DNA from: Gigaspora margarita | Lineage: Eukaryota; Glomeromycota; Glomeromycetes; Diversisporales; Gigasporaceae | Reading direction: 5' to 3' | Assembly: GCA_009809945.1 (NCBI GenBank) | Contig: WTPW01002632.1 | Location: 8,602 to 72,601 of the forward strand | DNA length: 64,000 nt | Shown: positions 1-10,391 of the stretch, piece by piece | How positions within the stretch are numbered: position 1 is the stretch's first letter | How the letters are laid out: the number at the start of each line of letters is the position of its first letter | The notes under the pieces: model-generated | What the model saw: only the letters and a program-made list of their open reading frames with translations | Database searches by the model: none | Told to the model about the DNA's origin: nothing | Translations under genes and position numbers: made by a program

Positions 1-556
1 TTTTTTTGATAAATATCTACCGGTAAGCGATTATGTAAATAAGCATATACTTTAAAAAATATAGAATTTATAGAATCACATTTTGAAGTAAATGCGTCAT
101 TTATCAGTTATTTTATCTGAAATCGGATATAATATCATTTATATTTTATTTCAAATTATCATTATTTCATATACTGTAGTATTATTTCATATTTATTTCA
201 TATTTATAATGTGCAAAACCATTTTACCACAAACACCACCCCGCAATACAGTATATAATACTAATTTACCTTATTACCTAACACTAACCTAACCCTAATC
301 TCCAACTAAACCCACATAAGTATCTAAATATAACCCCAAACCTTATACTCTATCTAACCCTAACCCACTCTACATTTTAATTCTAACGACCTACAACACT
401 AAGGAAGGACAAGCGAAATGCCAAATTATCAACAGTATAACGACACCGTTGAAATGCGGCATGACACAATATAGTACGCGAAACCACCACAACGCGAGCT
501 AATAATGCAACACAACAGTACACCAGCAAACTGCAACATGACAAAGAGATGCGACA
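1..556. other. AT-rich spacer with degenerate CCCTAA-like tracts
   Basis: No gene seen. Around 280-370 there are scattered CCTAACCCTAA-like words (three or four), which resemble degenerate TTAGGG telomere-type repeats on the minus strand, but they are not a tandem array. They could equally be part of a repeat tail. Confidence 0.3.
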
Positions 557-641
557 TGACACCACACTAACGAATGCAACACGGAAGTGACAAAGTAATG
601 ACACCACACTAACGAATGCGACACAGAAGGGACAAAGTAAC
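557..641. repeat. 42-bp direct duplication
   Basis: A unit beginning TGACACCACACTAACGAATG occurs at 557 and again at 599 (period 42) with a few substitutions. The surrounding sequence (430-660) is rich in related CAACA/GACAC words, suggesting an older, diverged minisatellite. Long open frames on the minus strand here are low-complexity by-products. Confidence 0.6.
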
Positions 642-1113
642 AACACCAGTAAAGTGACAAAAAAGGTACGAATAACGACAGCAATACTATATATAAAAAA
701 CAAAGAAAAAAAATATTCGTAAGAAAAAAAAGTACAGTACAAGCAAAAAGAAAGTACAGTACAAGCAAAAAAAAAAGTGTATACTTATTCGTGACTGGTG
801 ATTTCTCCTGGCTAACTGTGATTATTTTCAAAAAAAATGAAAAAAAATAAAAAATACAATAAAACCTAAGTATTATACCAGTTACATAACTTCCAAGTTA
901 CTTAGATCACAGTACAAAAGTAAGTTGTTTCTAGCTAGGATCATAGTATGTACAGTACGTACTGTACGTACGTACGTATTGGTATATAATGGAAGATTCT
1001 ATTTCCATTTGTGTAATGGTATGTTACATGAAAAATTTTAGCACCCGATTTTATATGAAAATGATCTATGTTCACCCTACCCTTAAAGCAGTAGAAATAT
1101 TTACTGACCGACC

Positions 1114-1351
1114 ATCAATAGAAATCAGGCAGATTAATATTCTGAAAAAAATTAATGCCTTAACTTTTACAGCTCATAGCTCGGTGAATTTCGAAGCTAT
1201 TAATATCATTTAGTAGTCAAAAGAAAGCTTAGGTCTTAAGCTTTCTTTGACCACTAAATGATAATAATAGCTTCGAAATTCATCGGCCATGAGCTATGAA
1301 ATTTAAGGCATTAATTTTTTTTAGAATGTTAATCTGCCTGATTTCTATTGA
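1114..1351. repeat. 238-bp hairpin MITE-like inverted repeat
   Basis: The left arm (1114-1230) and right arm (1236-1351) are near-perfect reverse complements folding around AAGCTTAGGTCTTAAGCTT at the centre. Outer ends read TCAATAGAAATCAGGCAGAT and its complement. No transposase is inside, so this is a foldback/MITE or a hairpin made by inverted duplication. A short open frame at 989-1213 runs into the left arm and is not considered a gene. Confidence 0.75.
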
Positions 1352-2706
1352 CGGCAACCCATATATTCATGTATTCGTGTTTTCAACTTCCATAATTGAT
1401 TGATTGTCTTAAATCTTTGTGCGGTGAACTTGAAATAAAACCAGAAGCAGATGCCAATGTCCCTGTATAAATAGATAATCACTCAATGAAATTTGCTAAA
1501 TAAAAGTATATCGCGTAATCACATAATAGTTCTAAAATAATTTCACAACAAAATTTATTGCAACAATTTTAACAATGCCTTTTGCAAATGTTCGTGTATC
1601 AAAGGGAAATAAAACATTGTATGGATGGTACATACATCCAATTCCATATGAAATGATGCTCAGAGAATTCTTTTATAAGATAATCGATAAAATACCATCT
1701 AATACGTCAATTGATGTTGAGCAAATAAAAAAAATTGAATTAAGCAAATCAATAAACCCATCAACTGATACATCACAAGCAAGTCCCGATTGCAATATTA
1801 TTGAACTTACGAATGAGTTCGGAAAAAATGTTCATTATTGCCTTAGTGCTAATGAATTACAGCCTCATAATTCGCATAATGCATTGGATATTATAATGCA
1901 ATCTGCACAAAACAGACAGCTTTATGCTCCTATTTTTAAGTATTTACAACCAAACTGAAAACAACAATTACGTTTAGATATTGTCGAATGGATTCAGCAG
2001 CACCAAAGCGGTTGGTCGACACAAACCCTCACAGATAATGAAGGAAAGCAGTTCATAATTGCTTTGTCAGATGCACTTTGGTATATAGATATGTGTAATA
2101 GGACAAAATTACAAGAACGGAACTTCCATATACCTCAATTATTTCTTGAGTTTCTTGATCGAGCGAATCCTGAAGCATATAAAGAAGCCAGACCATTATT
2201 TGACGCAAACGAGCTAAATCTTTACTGTAATTCGCTTATCCCTTATCTCACATCATTATGGATACAATCCCCCAATTTTAATTGGCTATACAATGCATTT
2301 GATGATCTTGTAATCGTAATTTCTAATTATGCAAAATATTTACTTGATAAACAAGAAGTAACTGCGTTGAATCATGAAAGCGAAGTTCCTATCAGAAGCA
2401 TTGAAAAAGCAACATCAGTAAATATTTATGAAAAAAATATATAGATTGATGCGTGTAATAAAACAGAATATAAAAAACTTGAAGATATTTTACAAAGTTA
2501 CCCTCCATGGAAGCCTATCAATCTCGAAGAACATCTACCAAAGGATCCAATGCAAGTATACAATTTTAATATCATTAACCACTGTATACGAATGATCCTA
2601 TTTTTTTTTAATTAATAATACCTTGGGTATTGTGTNAGAAACCAAATACTATACTATATTTTTTGAACTATGCTATAAAAAAAAAATAATAAATTAATAA
2701 TAATTA

Positions 2707-2943
2707 ATTATTCTACGTTTCTATATGATCGCATGATAGAGTTTTACTACTTATAATCACTACCTTAATCTGAGTTTCTAGCAATGCGAGCTATTTCTCC
2801 GTCAACGCTTGTTATTTCCCTGGATTCCAGGGAAATAACAAACATTGACAAGGAAATAGCTTGCATTGTTAGAAACTCGGTTTTTCTATTAATTAGAGTG
2901 GTGATTATAGTCCATCACGCATCATATTAAAACGAAGAATAAT
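2707..2943. repeat. 237-bp hairpin MITE inside the intron of the DDE pseudogene
   Basis: Arms are complementary around CCCTGGATTCCAGGG (centre 2825). The inner 50 bp of each arm are almost identical, the outer parts are more diverged, and the ends read ATTATTCTACG / complement. It lies in the non-coding stretch between the 5' exon and the exon starting at 3128, and its length is nearly the same as the hairpin at 1114-1351, though the sequences are unrelated by eye. Target duplication not resolved in the AT-rich flank. Confidence 0.7.
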
Positions 2944-5388
2944 ACATTTATTTCCACAATTAGAGAAATAACCTGGTAGATCATCAGCTTGCTGTGGACC
3001 CTTCAGGCTCCCAGAAAACTGGAGGAGTACCTCTTATTACTGCCATTGCGGTGAATAAAATAGTACTATATTCCACATTGCAAATAGTGTATACAAACCC
3101 TTAACATAAATCTCATTTATTTTTAGGCAACGACTACGTTTTATTCAAGGTCTTTCACAGGCATTTACGTTTAAGATCGGTGAATACCGATATAGTTCCG
3201 GAAATAATGCCTATAATATTACATTTATTTAGAAAATTGAAGATAATGCTGATGAATCAAAAATAGTAAAAGAAACAACACGCATTACAGGAGAATTACA
3301 GAATAATGCACCTAAATATCATTCGCGTAGAATGCGAGCTAATTTCATACGTACCTGTGACTTACTATTGCCCAAAATTAAACCAGCACTGTTGAGAACT
3401 ATTTACCGTATATTAACCGATGATATGTCAGCTACAGAGTCTACCAATGTAAAAAAAGTAGATGACCATGTAAAACTTGCATTAGAACTTGGCGACCCTG
3501 ATATTACAGTTGACCTTCGAAGACATAATAAAGGAAGACCAGAGAGATATGATAAGTTTTGGGAGGTGGCAGCTCGTTTTCTCGCAGGTAAAGCCACCGA
3601 TCTAGTAACTGCTGTTGATGAAAGACGCCATGATCCAATTACACACCTTGCAGTTGCAATTTCTGTAAATGATCTTCTTTAGCAAATTGAATATGAATAT
3701 CCACCTGATACGCCAGTTCCTAGCGCTCAATGGCTCAGACTACAGTTCTGGCCAAAAAACCCAACATACTTAAGTAGCATACAATATACGGGTCGCTTAC
3801 CTCTCAAATTTATGGTTTAATCGTGACAATTACGTGCCAGTCATCTGGATGCTCATTATGCATCTGCCCTGTTTTGCTATGAAAAGGAATTTGCAGTTAA
3901 ATTTCGTAATATCACAACATTTGCTTTTTTAGACAATAAACACTGATGCAAGATCGGAGAACCTGGATATCCCGTAGCAGCGTTCAAAAGGAGAAAACAA
4001 ATTATTGTAAAAAAGAACATGACGTTTACAGTAAGCGACCATGATTTTACAAAGACAGGAATGGTGCCTAGTATGACAATGCTCTGTAGTATTTCTGAAA
4101 CAATAGACGGTGATTTTTATGCTGGAGAAATAAACATTGGATTAAAAGATCTGATCTTTCAACCTTCTTCCCCATTACGTTATATGACAGAGCTTAATGA
4201 TATTTTACTAGCACAAAAAATAACTAACCCCATCTTATGCCTTTACACAGATGGTGGCCCCGTCCACCGATGTACATATATGCGAGTTCAGTTATCTTAC
4301 ATCTGTTTGTTTTTAGTATTCGATCTTGATTATTTCGTAGTAGTGAGGACTCCGCCTATGCATTCCTGGAAGAACCCCGTCGAACGCGTAATGTCAACAC
4401 TCAACCTTGGATTACAAAGTATTGGGCTAATGCAAACAGAAATGGATGAAAAATATGAGAAACTTATTAAAAAAGCCAATCCAATGAAAGAAATTCAAGA
4501 AATTGCCGAATCCAATCCCACCTTAAAGGACGAACTCATAAAAAGTATTCAGGAACCGATTCATCATGTCCGTGAAGTATTTGAACGGCAATCTTTAAAA
4601 GGAGTCCCATTTAAAACATTTGATGCTGCAACTGATGAGGATATCCGACAATTTTAGGAAAATATCCATTTAGTTGATGATACTTTTTGTAATTATAAAA
4701 TAAAAAATCTAAACCAACAGGTAAGTGTATATTAATATGCAGTTAAATAAAAGTCATGAGTCAATAATATTATTCTTCATAGCTACGTTTGAAAGAATTT
4801 TTTGATCACTGTTGCATTGTGAGACATTATTTTTTTACAATAAAGAAATGTAGTGAAAATACTTGTCTGATTTGCCAACCTCCCCGATGTCCACGCGAGA
4901 TCTTTAATCAACTTCATCGCCTTCCTGATCCAATTCCCGTGCAGACTTACACTATAAACCTTTTGAGGAACTTTATGGTACAATTACAACAGAAAAATAC
5001 AGACCTTCGCATCAAGAACAAACATCCATTACTAAGCCTAAACAAAAAAGAGGAAGAAAAAAAGGAAAAGTAAATCATTCAATGCCTTTCTGCCCCTCTT
5101 CAATACGTGCTAAAAATGTTGGAATTACCGTTACTTGTGTTGAATGTGACAAACCACGACTCCTATTCAGTGCAAAAAGATTAAAAGATAAGGACCGTCA
5201 GATACATGTTCAATTTCTAGACACTATTCTGTACACATGTGGAACTACATTCAACAACGTTTGCGAATTATCAATGACTACACCAACCGGGCCAAATTGC
5301 GAAGTGGAGGAATCTTTTGATGAACGTATCGATAGCGAAGATGATGAAAGTTTAATTGCCGGTCCTAGTCATTCTTATCAAAAACATG

Positions 5389-5510
5389 ATGAGAATGATG
5401 AGAATGATGAGAATGATGAGAATGATAAGAATTATGAGAATTATAAGAATTATGAGAATTATGAGAATTATGAGAATGATGAAAATGATGAGAATGATGA
5501 GAATGATGAA
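5389..5510 (+). repeat. In-frame GATGAGAAT minisatellite (Asp-Glu-Asn repeats)
   Basis: A 9-bp unit GATGAGAAT and variants (AAGAATTAT, GAGAATTAT) repeat about 13 times in the frame of the DDE pseudogene, coding an acidic DEN/YEN tract just before its final cysteine-rich segment. It remains in frame, so it predates or escaped the frameshifts elsewhere. Confidence 0.85.
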
Positions 5511-5861
5511 TGCGCACAAAATGAACCAAGCGATCAAGATGATTATAAGATAAATGAAATAGACGATCTTAATCATGAAGAACAAGACAAGAATACGATG
5601 GATGAAACTGATGATCCTATTTGAGAAATTTTTAAGCGCGTCTTTGTTAATGACTCTTGGGCCTGTGATTTCCCAATTGAAAAACCATATTATTCTGCAA
5701 AAATCTACTCGGATGTTTGTTACCTCTGCGGAAGCTTTGAAATTGAGCCATCAACATCAAAGAGCACACAACTGGTCTGCAGGAGCTGCGATAATACGAA
5801 CAGTCCAACTAAGCATCATGGAACGCAATCCTCCAGTAAAGTCAAAAGAATACGTAGTTAG

Positions 5862-6540
5862 AACCAAGTTTTGGTTGAATGATCAAATTTCTTAAAAAAT
5901 TGCTCTTAGTGTTTGTAAATTTAATATTCAGAAATAAAGTAAATTTGATTTTATTAATATATACCTGCAGTGGTCTATCGATCTTTACCTTTTTTAGTGT
6001 TAATTAGCGGTTTAGATCTTGACGTAGCATGTTAGATTGTAAGTGATTTGAATGCTTAGTACATTCTGATCTGGATGAGTTAGCTTGTTCAGAATCAATT
6101 AAATTGATAAAAATTTAACCTGTCATGCGAATTTGCTTGTAAATTATCACGTTCTATTGTTATACGAGAACTACCCCAGTAAGCTAATCCAGCAATTAGA
6201 TCTTTTCTACGAAACTACCTGCTGCGCAAATCATAGCTATTGTCATTCTTACTGGGGACCGGTAGCTTTTATTACATGATATTTTGATGATCTCCTATTG
6301 GTCATCATATATATATAATTTAAATATTGTTATTTGATTCTTTTGACCCGGCCGGGCTATTTATATGTATATATAATTTTAAAGTTTCNAACTTAGCTTT
6401 TGTAACCCGGCCGGGTTATGAGAACCAAAAAATAAACTTTATATGGCTTTATATTTTATATTTATTAAATATACATTTTTAATTAATATTATATACTTTA
6501 TTATATATTACATTATTAGTATTATTTACATTATTACAAA
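5862..6540. other. Spacer with an inverted repeat and two CCCGGCCGGG palindromes
   Basis: No gene. An inverted repeat CCCCAGTAAG (6174) / CTTACTGGGG (6248) with a 64-bp loop may be a small hairpin element. Two copies of the palindrome CCCGGCCGGG lie at 6347-6356 and 6406-6415; the second extends to a 14-bp perfect palindrome AACCCGGCCGGGTT. They are conspicuous in sequence that is otherwise overwhelmingly A and T. One ambiguous base at 6389. Confidence 0.6.
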
Positions 6541-6542
6541 TA

Positions 6543-7962
6543 TTTTAAACTACTTTCGCACTTCGTCACATCTATTTCTATTACTATATACAAAAAACTA
6601 GCCCTATTTTAAACTACTTTTGCACTTCGTTGCATCTAATTCTATTACTATATACAAAAAACTAACCCTATACACTTATTTTTGCTCACCCCAAAGTTAG
6701 CTATTATCTTTGCTTCTTTGTTTTCTATTGTCTTTGCTTTGGCTATTTTTTTTGTTTCGGCTATAACTTTCGTTTCGTTCTCTTTTTCTAAATACTTCAA
6801 AGAAGTGAAAAAATAAAAAAAAACATTTCTCAGAAGTGTTAGTATTCTTGCAAATTGCTGAAGAAATCTAGTATGTTCTTGCAAAGCACCAGAGGAGTTA
6901 AAGCTGGTGTTCTTGTAAAGTCCAGGAAAAGTCGCAAAGTGTCGAAGAAGTCAGGAATAAATAAAATAAAATAAAAATAAAAAAAAATAAGTAAAAAAAA
7001 AAACAAACGAAAAAACAAAACATGTAAGCAAACTAATAAAAAAAAATAAACGAAGCCCCAAATCTTCTTTTCTCTAAAGTAAGAGTTCACGTTTTTGCAA
7101 ATTCGAAAGTTGGGTTAATGTTCTTGCAAAATGCCAAAAAAGTTGCATAGTGCCGAAATAGTCTGAGTTAGTTTTCTTGCAAAGTGCCAGGAAGTAAGAG
7201 TTCTTTTCTCACAAAGTGCCGGAATAAAATAAATTAATAAACCAAATTTAAAAAAAAAAAAAACAAAAAACAAAAAAACAAAAACAAATTATATCAAACG
7301 AAAAAATAAATAAAGTCCTAACTAAACCTTTATTTCTTTAAAGAAGCATTCTTGGAAATTTAGAAATTGCTAGAGACATCGGTTGTGTGTTCTTGCAAAG
7401 CGTCAAAATTTTGGGTAGGCTGCGCAAGGTTTCGAATGGTTGTTTGTTTTCTTGCAAAGTGTTCTTGTAAAATGCCGAAATAAAAATAAAATGAAAAAAA
7501 ATAAAAAATAAATAAATAAAAAAAAAACAAAATGAAACAAAAAAAAATGAAACAAAAACAAAAAATGAAACGAAAATAAAAAACAAAAAGCGAAAAAAAA
7601 ACAAAATAGAAGATCTAATTATAAACAAAAGATCTAATCTGATTTTGTAGTACAGAATTTGAACATCATCGAACTATTTCAAAAAATTAGTCCAACACAA
7701 TCCAGGTTACAGAGTGGGTTGGTTTGCACAAGGTTTCGAAAAGTTGTTGTTTTCTTGTAAAGTTGTTCTTGTAAAGTGCCAAAATAAAAATAAAATAAAA
7801 AATAAATAAAATGAAAACAAAAAAAATAAAATAAAAACAAAGAAACGAAACGAAAACAAAAAAGTGAATCTGATCTTGTAGTACAAAATTCAAACTATTT
7901 TGAATAATTAGTCCAATGCATGATCCAGGTTACACTGATCTACTGATCCTAGCTTGGTTTAA
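6543..7962 (+). repeat. CTTGCAAAGTGCC dispersed repeat, copy A
   Basis: Unclassified high-copy-type repeat. It opens with a 66-bp tandem pair (6543 and 6609, TTTTAAACTACTTTYGCACTT). Blocks then alternate between monomers of TTCTTGCAAAGTGCCRRAAAAG and A-rich (AAATAAAAACAAAA)n stretches, with a CTCTAAAGTAAGAGTTC junction recurring about every 250-300 bp. It ends with an ATCTAATCTGATCTTGTAGTAC block followed by ATGATCCAGGTTACA. The 3' part is present twice (about 7620 and 7860). Minus-strand open frames of F/Y/L-rich peptides here are A-tract artefacts. No protein motif was seen. Confidence 0.8.
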
Positions 7963-8099
7963 AGAGGATCGAAATATTTCGTTATAATTTTTGAAATTTC
8001 TAACGAAATATAACGAAATTTTAATATTTGAAATATTTCGTTATATATTACGTAATATTTTGCTTATATTACGGTTCATAAGATCTTACATAAGATTAT

Positions 8100-8330
8100 G
8101 CTATTATAAATTTGCTGATGTAGTAGAGCAAAGGACAGATCACAGGGTGCATTGCAACAATGTCACAAAGATATCGTTAGATAGCAATAGCTTATGCTAA
8201 TAATATGATGTGGATTGCAAGTAGCAAAGAACAATTAACAAAAATTATAAAAGTAGCAAGGAATTCTTCCAAGCAAATAATATAAAAATAAATAGATCCA
8301 AGTCAAAACTGGTACTATATTGTTGCAAAA
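8100..8330 (+). pseudogene. Possible non-LTR reverse transcriptase relic
   Basis: One frame reads AYANNMMWIASSKEQLTKI followed by IIKVARNSS. This fits the palm block of LINE reverse transcriptases (AYADDTTWIA.SKEQL..II..A), with the catalytic YADD reduced to YANN, i.e. both Asp codons GAT changed to AAT. Stops interrupt both sides and no other domain could be followed with confidence. Short and degenerate, so tentative. Confidence 0.4.
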
Positions 8331-9689
8331 TAATGCGCAGGGGTGAAATTACCTAAATTAAGTTTAATTCGGGCCAAGCCTCTAAATAATGCCCATGCCC
8401 ATTATTTCGTGACAATATGGTAGTAAGGAATACAAAGGCCAAATCAGAAAACAAAAAAGTGATATTCAGAAAATGCAAGATAAAAAGAAAAGCCAAAAAA
8501 CAAAATTGTAAAATTGCTAAAAATTTGGCTCAATAAAAGAATATAAGAAAAACTTGTAAAAAAGAAGGCAAAAGGGTAGTTAGCCAATAGTGAGAGACTT
8601 AAAATACAAAAAGATAACATCAAGTCAAATTATGTACATAAATAAAGCAATAATAATACCAAAGTTAAATTACATGCTATAGCTAATGAAAATGTCAGAA
8701 AGAGAAATAATTGAAATACACTAACCAATGATATACTTAGCAAAACAGAAAAGTAACTTGTTAAAAACATTAAAAATTTATATCCTTTTAAATGGTAAGT
8801 AATTACAGGCAAATTTGCCTGCGATTTTTCCTTATACTATATTATATACAAAATTTTTTGAAATTTAAGCTTCATGTAACAAAACTTTTATTGTAAATAG
8901 CCAATAAACTTTAAAATAATTTTAAATTTTTATTTTTATATTTTTATAAAAATTTATATTCTACATACATACTTGCAAATTTGCTATTTTTAATAATCAT
9001 ACTAATTTTGCAAAATTTTATGCTTTATTTTCAATTTTTTTACTATGCTTCAATTATAACCACAAGAAAGCTTAGCAAGAAATATAAATTTTAACATAAA
9101 AAAATAACTTATTATTTTATTTTTGCATTTTCTATTCAGAGAATTTTGACTTCACATAAGAACAACATTTTCGATTTATTTATGTATTTTATTAATTTAT
9201 TTACTTAATAATTATTTATTTAATAAATGTAAAAAGAAAAATATATTAATTATTTTCTTCTTTTCAGATATAATAATCTTTAAAACAATCGCTTCTACTC
9301 TTGCTATAATATAAGAGAATATTACACTTAATATAATAAATCTGCAATTGTAGTGAATTCTTAAGTGCCTTTATATTATTAATATTCGTTTTATTTTTTT
9401 TATTGTTATTTTCATTTTTATTATTTTTTTTCACCAAATATTTGCACTATATGCAACTATTTTTTTGTTCTTACCATTTAGGTAAATAGTTATCTGGAGA
9501 TAACCTCAATAAAGAAAGTTCAAAATTATTTGGTACATATCATTTTGTTGTATGATTGTTATTTTTATTATTAAATTATACTAATTTTTAACTTGACTTG
9601 TGTATTTGGTTGTTTTATCTCACTACTTTCTTCCATACTCACATTAATCAAATCCTATACTAGCTAAATTCAAAAATCTTTATAATAAT

Positions 9690-10090
9690 ATTTTTACTGC
9701 TTTTTTTAAAAATTAAATAGAAATTTACAATTAAAGTATCCAATAACCAGTAAAACAAAGGCACACAAGTTCTTCTTACTGGTAACTAAATACCATAATA
9801 CCCAGAAGCTGGTCTGCTATGTCTACTCCACCCATGTTATGGTTATAATTATTAACTATACGAGAAATTAGTAAAGCTTTTTTATTAGTAGCCCCAAAAA
9901 CTGCTTGCACTTTTTTTGCATTGGTGCTGGTTTCTTGAGGTTGATATCTAATTTTTTCAACTCTATTTTCATTTCTAGTAATTTTATGAATAGTCATTAG
10001 CATGGTTACTGAACTATTGTCCATCCATAAAAGAGCTAAAATGTTATCAACTACTACTCCAGATAATGTATTCCACTTTTAATTTTTTAT
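9690..10090 (-). pseudogene. PiggyBac transposase C-terminal fragment
   Basis: Reading down the minus strand: WMDNSSVTMLMTIH (about 10030-9990), then NYNHNMGGVDIADQL (about 9855-9810), then, after a frameshift near 9780, FYWLLDTLIVNFYLIF. The MGGVD.ADQ block followed by W..L.LD..IVN.Y is the hallmark of piggyBac/DDE_Tnp_1_7 transposases, where the Asp after MGGV is a conserved acidic residue. Only the C-terminal third is recognisable. There is no intact start, and stops lie on both sides. It lies just inside one TTAA-type end, fitting a dead autonomous copy. Confidence 0.7.
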
Positions 10091-10391
10091 TTGTTTTAAG
10101 AATTTTTAGAAATTTTGTACAATTTGTTCTAACTATTCTACAAGCTTCAAAATTTTTATCATGCAAGTATTAAAAGAAATTAATAAATGAAAAAAGTTGT
10201 CCATATAGATATTAAAAAATTTATTTAAGGATAATTAGAAAATAAAATAATAAATATTATTTCTGACTTTATTTAAATTAGGAATTTGGTTTGAAAGCAT
10301 ATATGTAACCTGCATCACAAAGAGATAAAATTTTGTATCCTTCTGGTATAGGCTTGTTTTTGATTCTTACTATATGCATGCTATCTCTTAA

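Larger units (their letters stand above)
1575..5861 (+). pseudogene. Degenerate multi-exon DDE-transposase-like gene
   Basis: Relic of a large transposase-like protein, of a kind I recall from sponge, cnidarian, fish and Glomeromycete genomes but cannot name. A 5' exon (1575 to about 2555) ends at a GTATAC donor. Coding resumes after TTTTAG at 3128, runs in one frame to 4720, is spliced again (intron 4721-4782) and continues to a TAG at 5859. A DDE triad can be read: D in FLDNKH (3932), D in YTDGGP (4250), E in NPVER (4382), with 106 and 44 residues between. Cysteine-rich segments follow (CIVRHYFF...CLIC near 4810-4880; CVECDKPR near 5137; CYLCGS...CRSC near 5722-5795). In-frame stops occur at 1956 (TGA), 2442, 3229, 3680 (TAG), 3827 (TAA), 3833, 3944 (TGA), 4655 (TAG) and 5622 (TGA), and there is a frameshift near 4945. 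Not functional. The family assignment is by motif memory. Confidence 0.75.

Noticed and set aside
280..370. Interstitial telomere or chromosome end
   Set aside because: Only scattered CCCTAA-like words, no tandem run, and unrelated sequence on both sides.
5352..5585. An isoleucine-rich minus-strand frame and a methionine/arginine-rich plus-strand frame
   Set aside because: Both are shadows of the GATGAGAAT repeat in other frames.
6648..7893. Several minus-strand F/Y/L-rich open frames that resemble membrane proteins
   Set aside because: They translate the A-rich blocks of the CTTGCAAAGTGCC repeat; the same peptides reappear in every copy and shift frame with the homopolymers.
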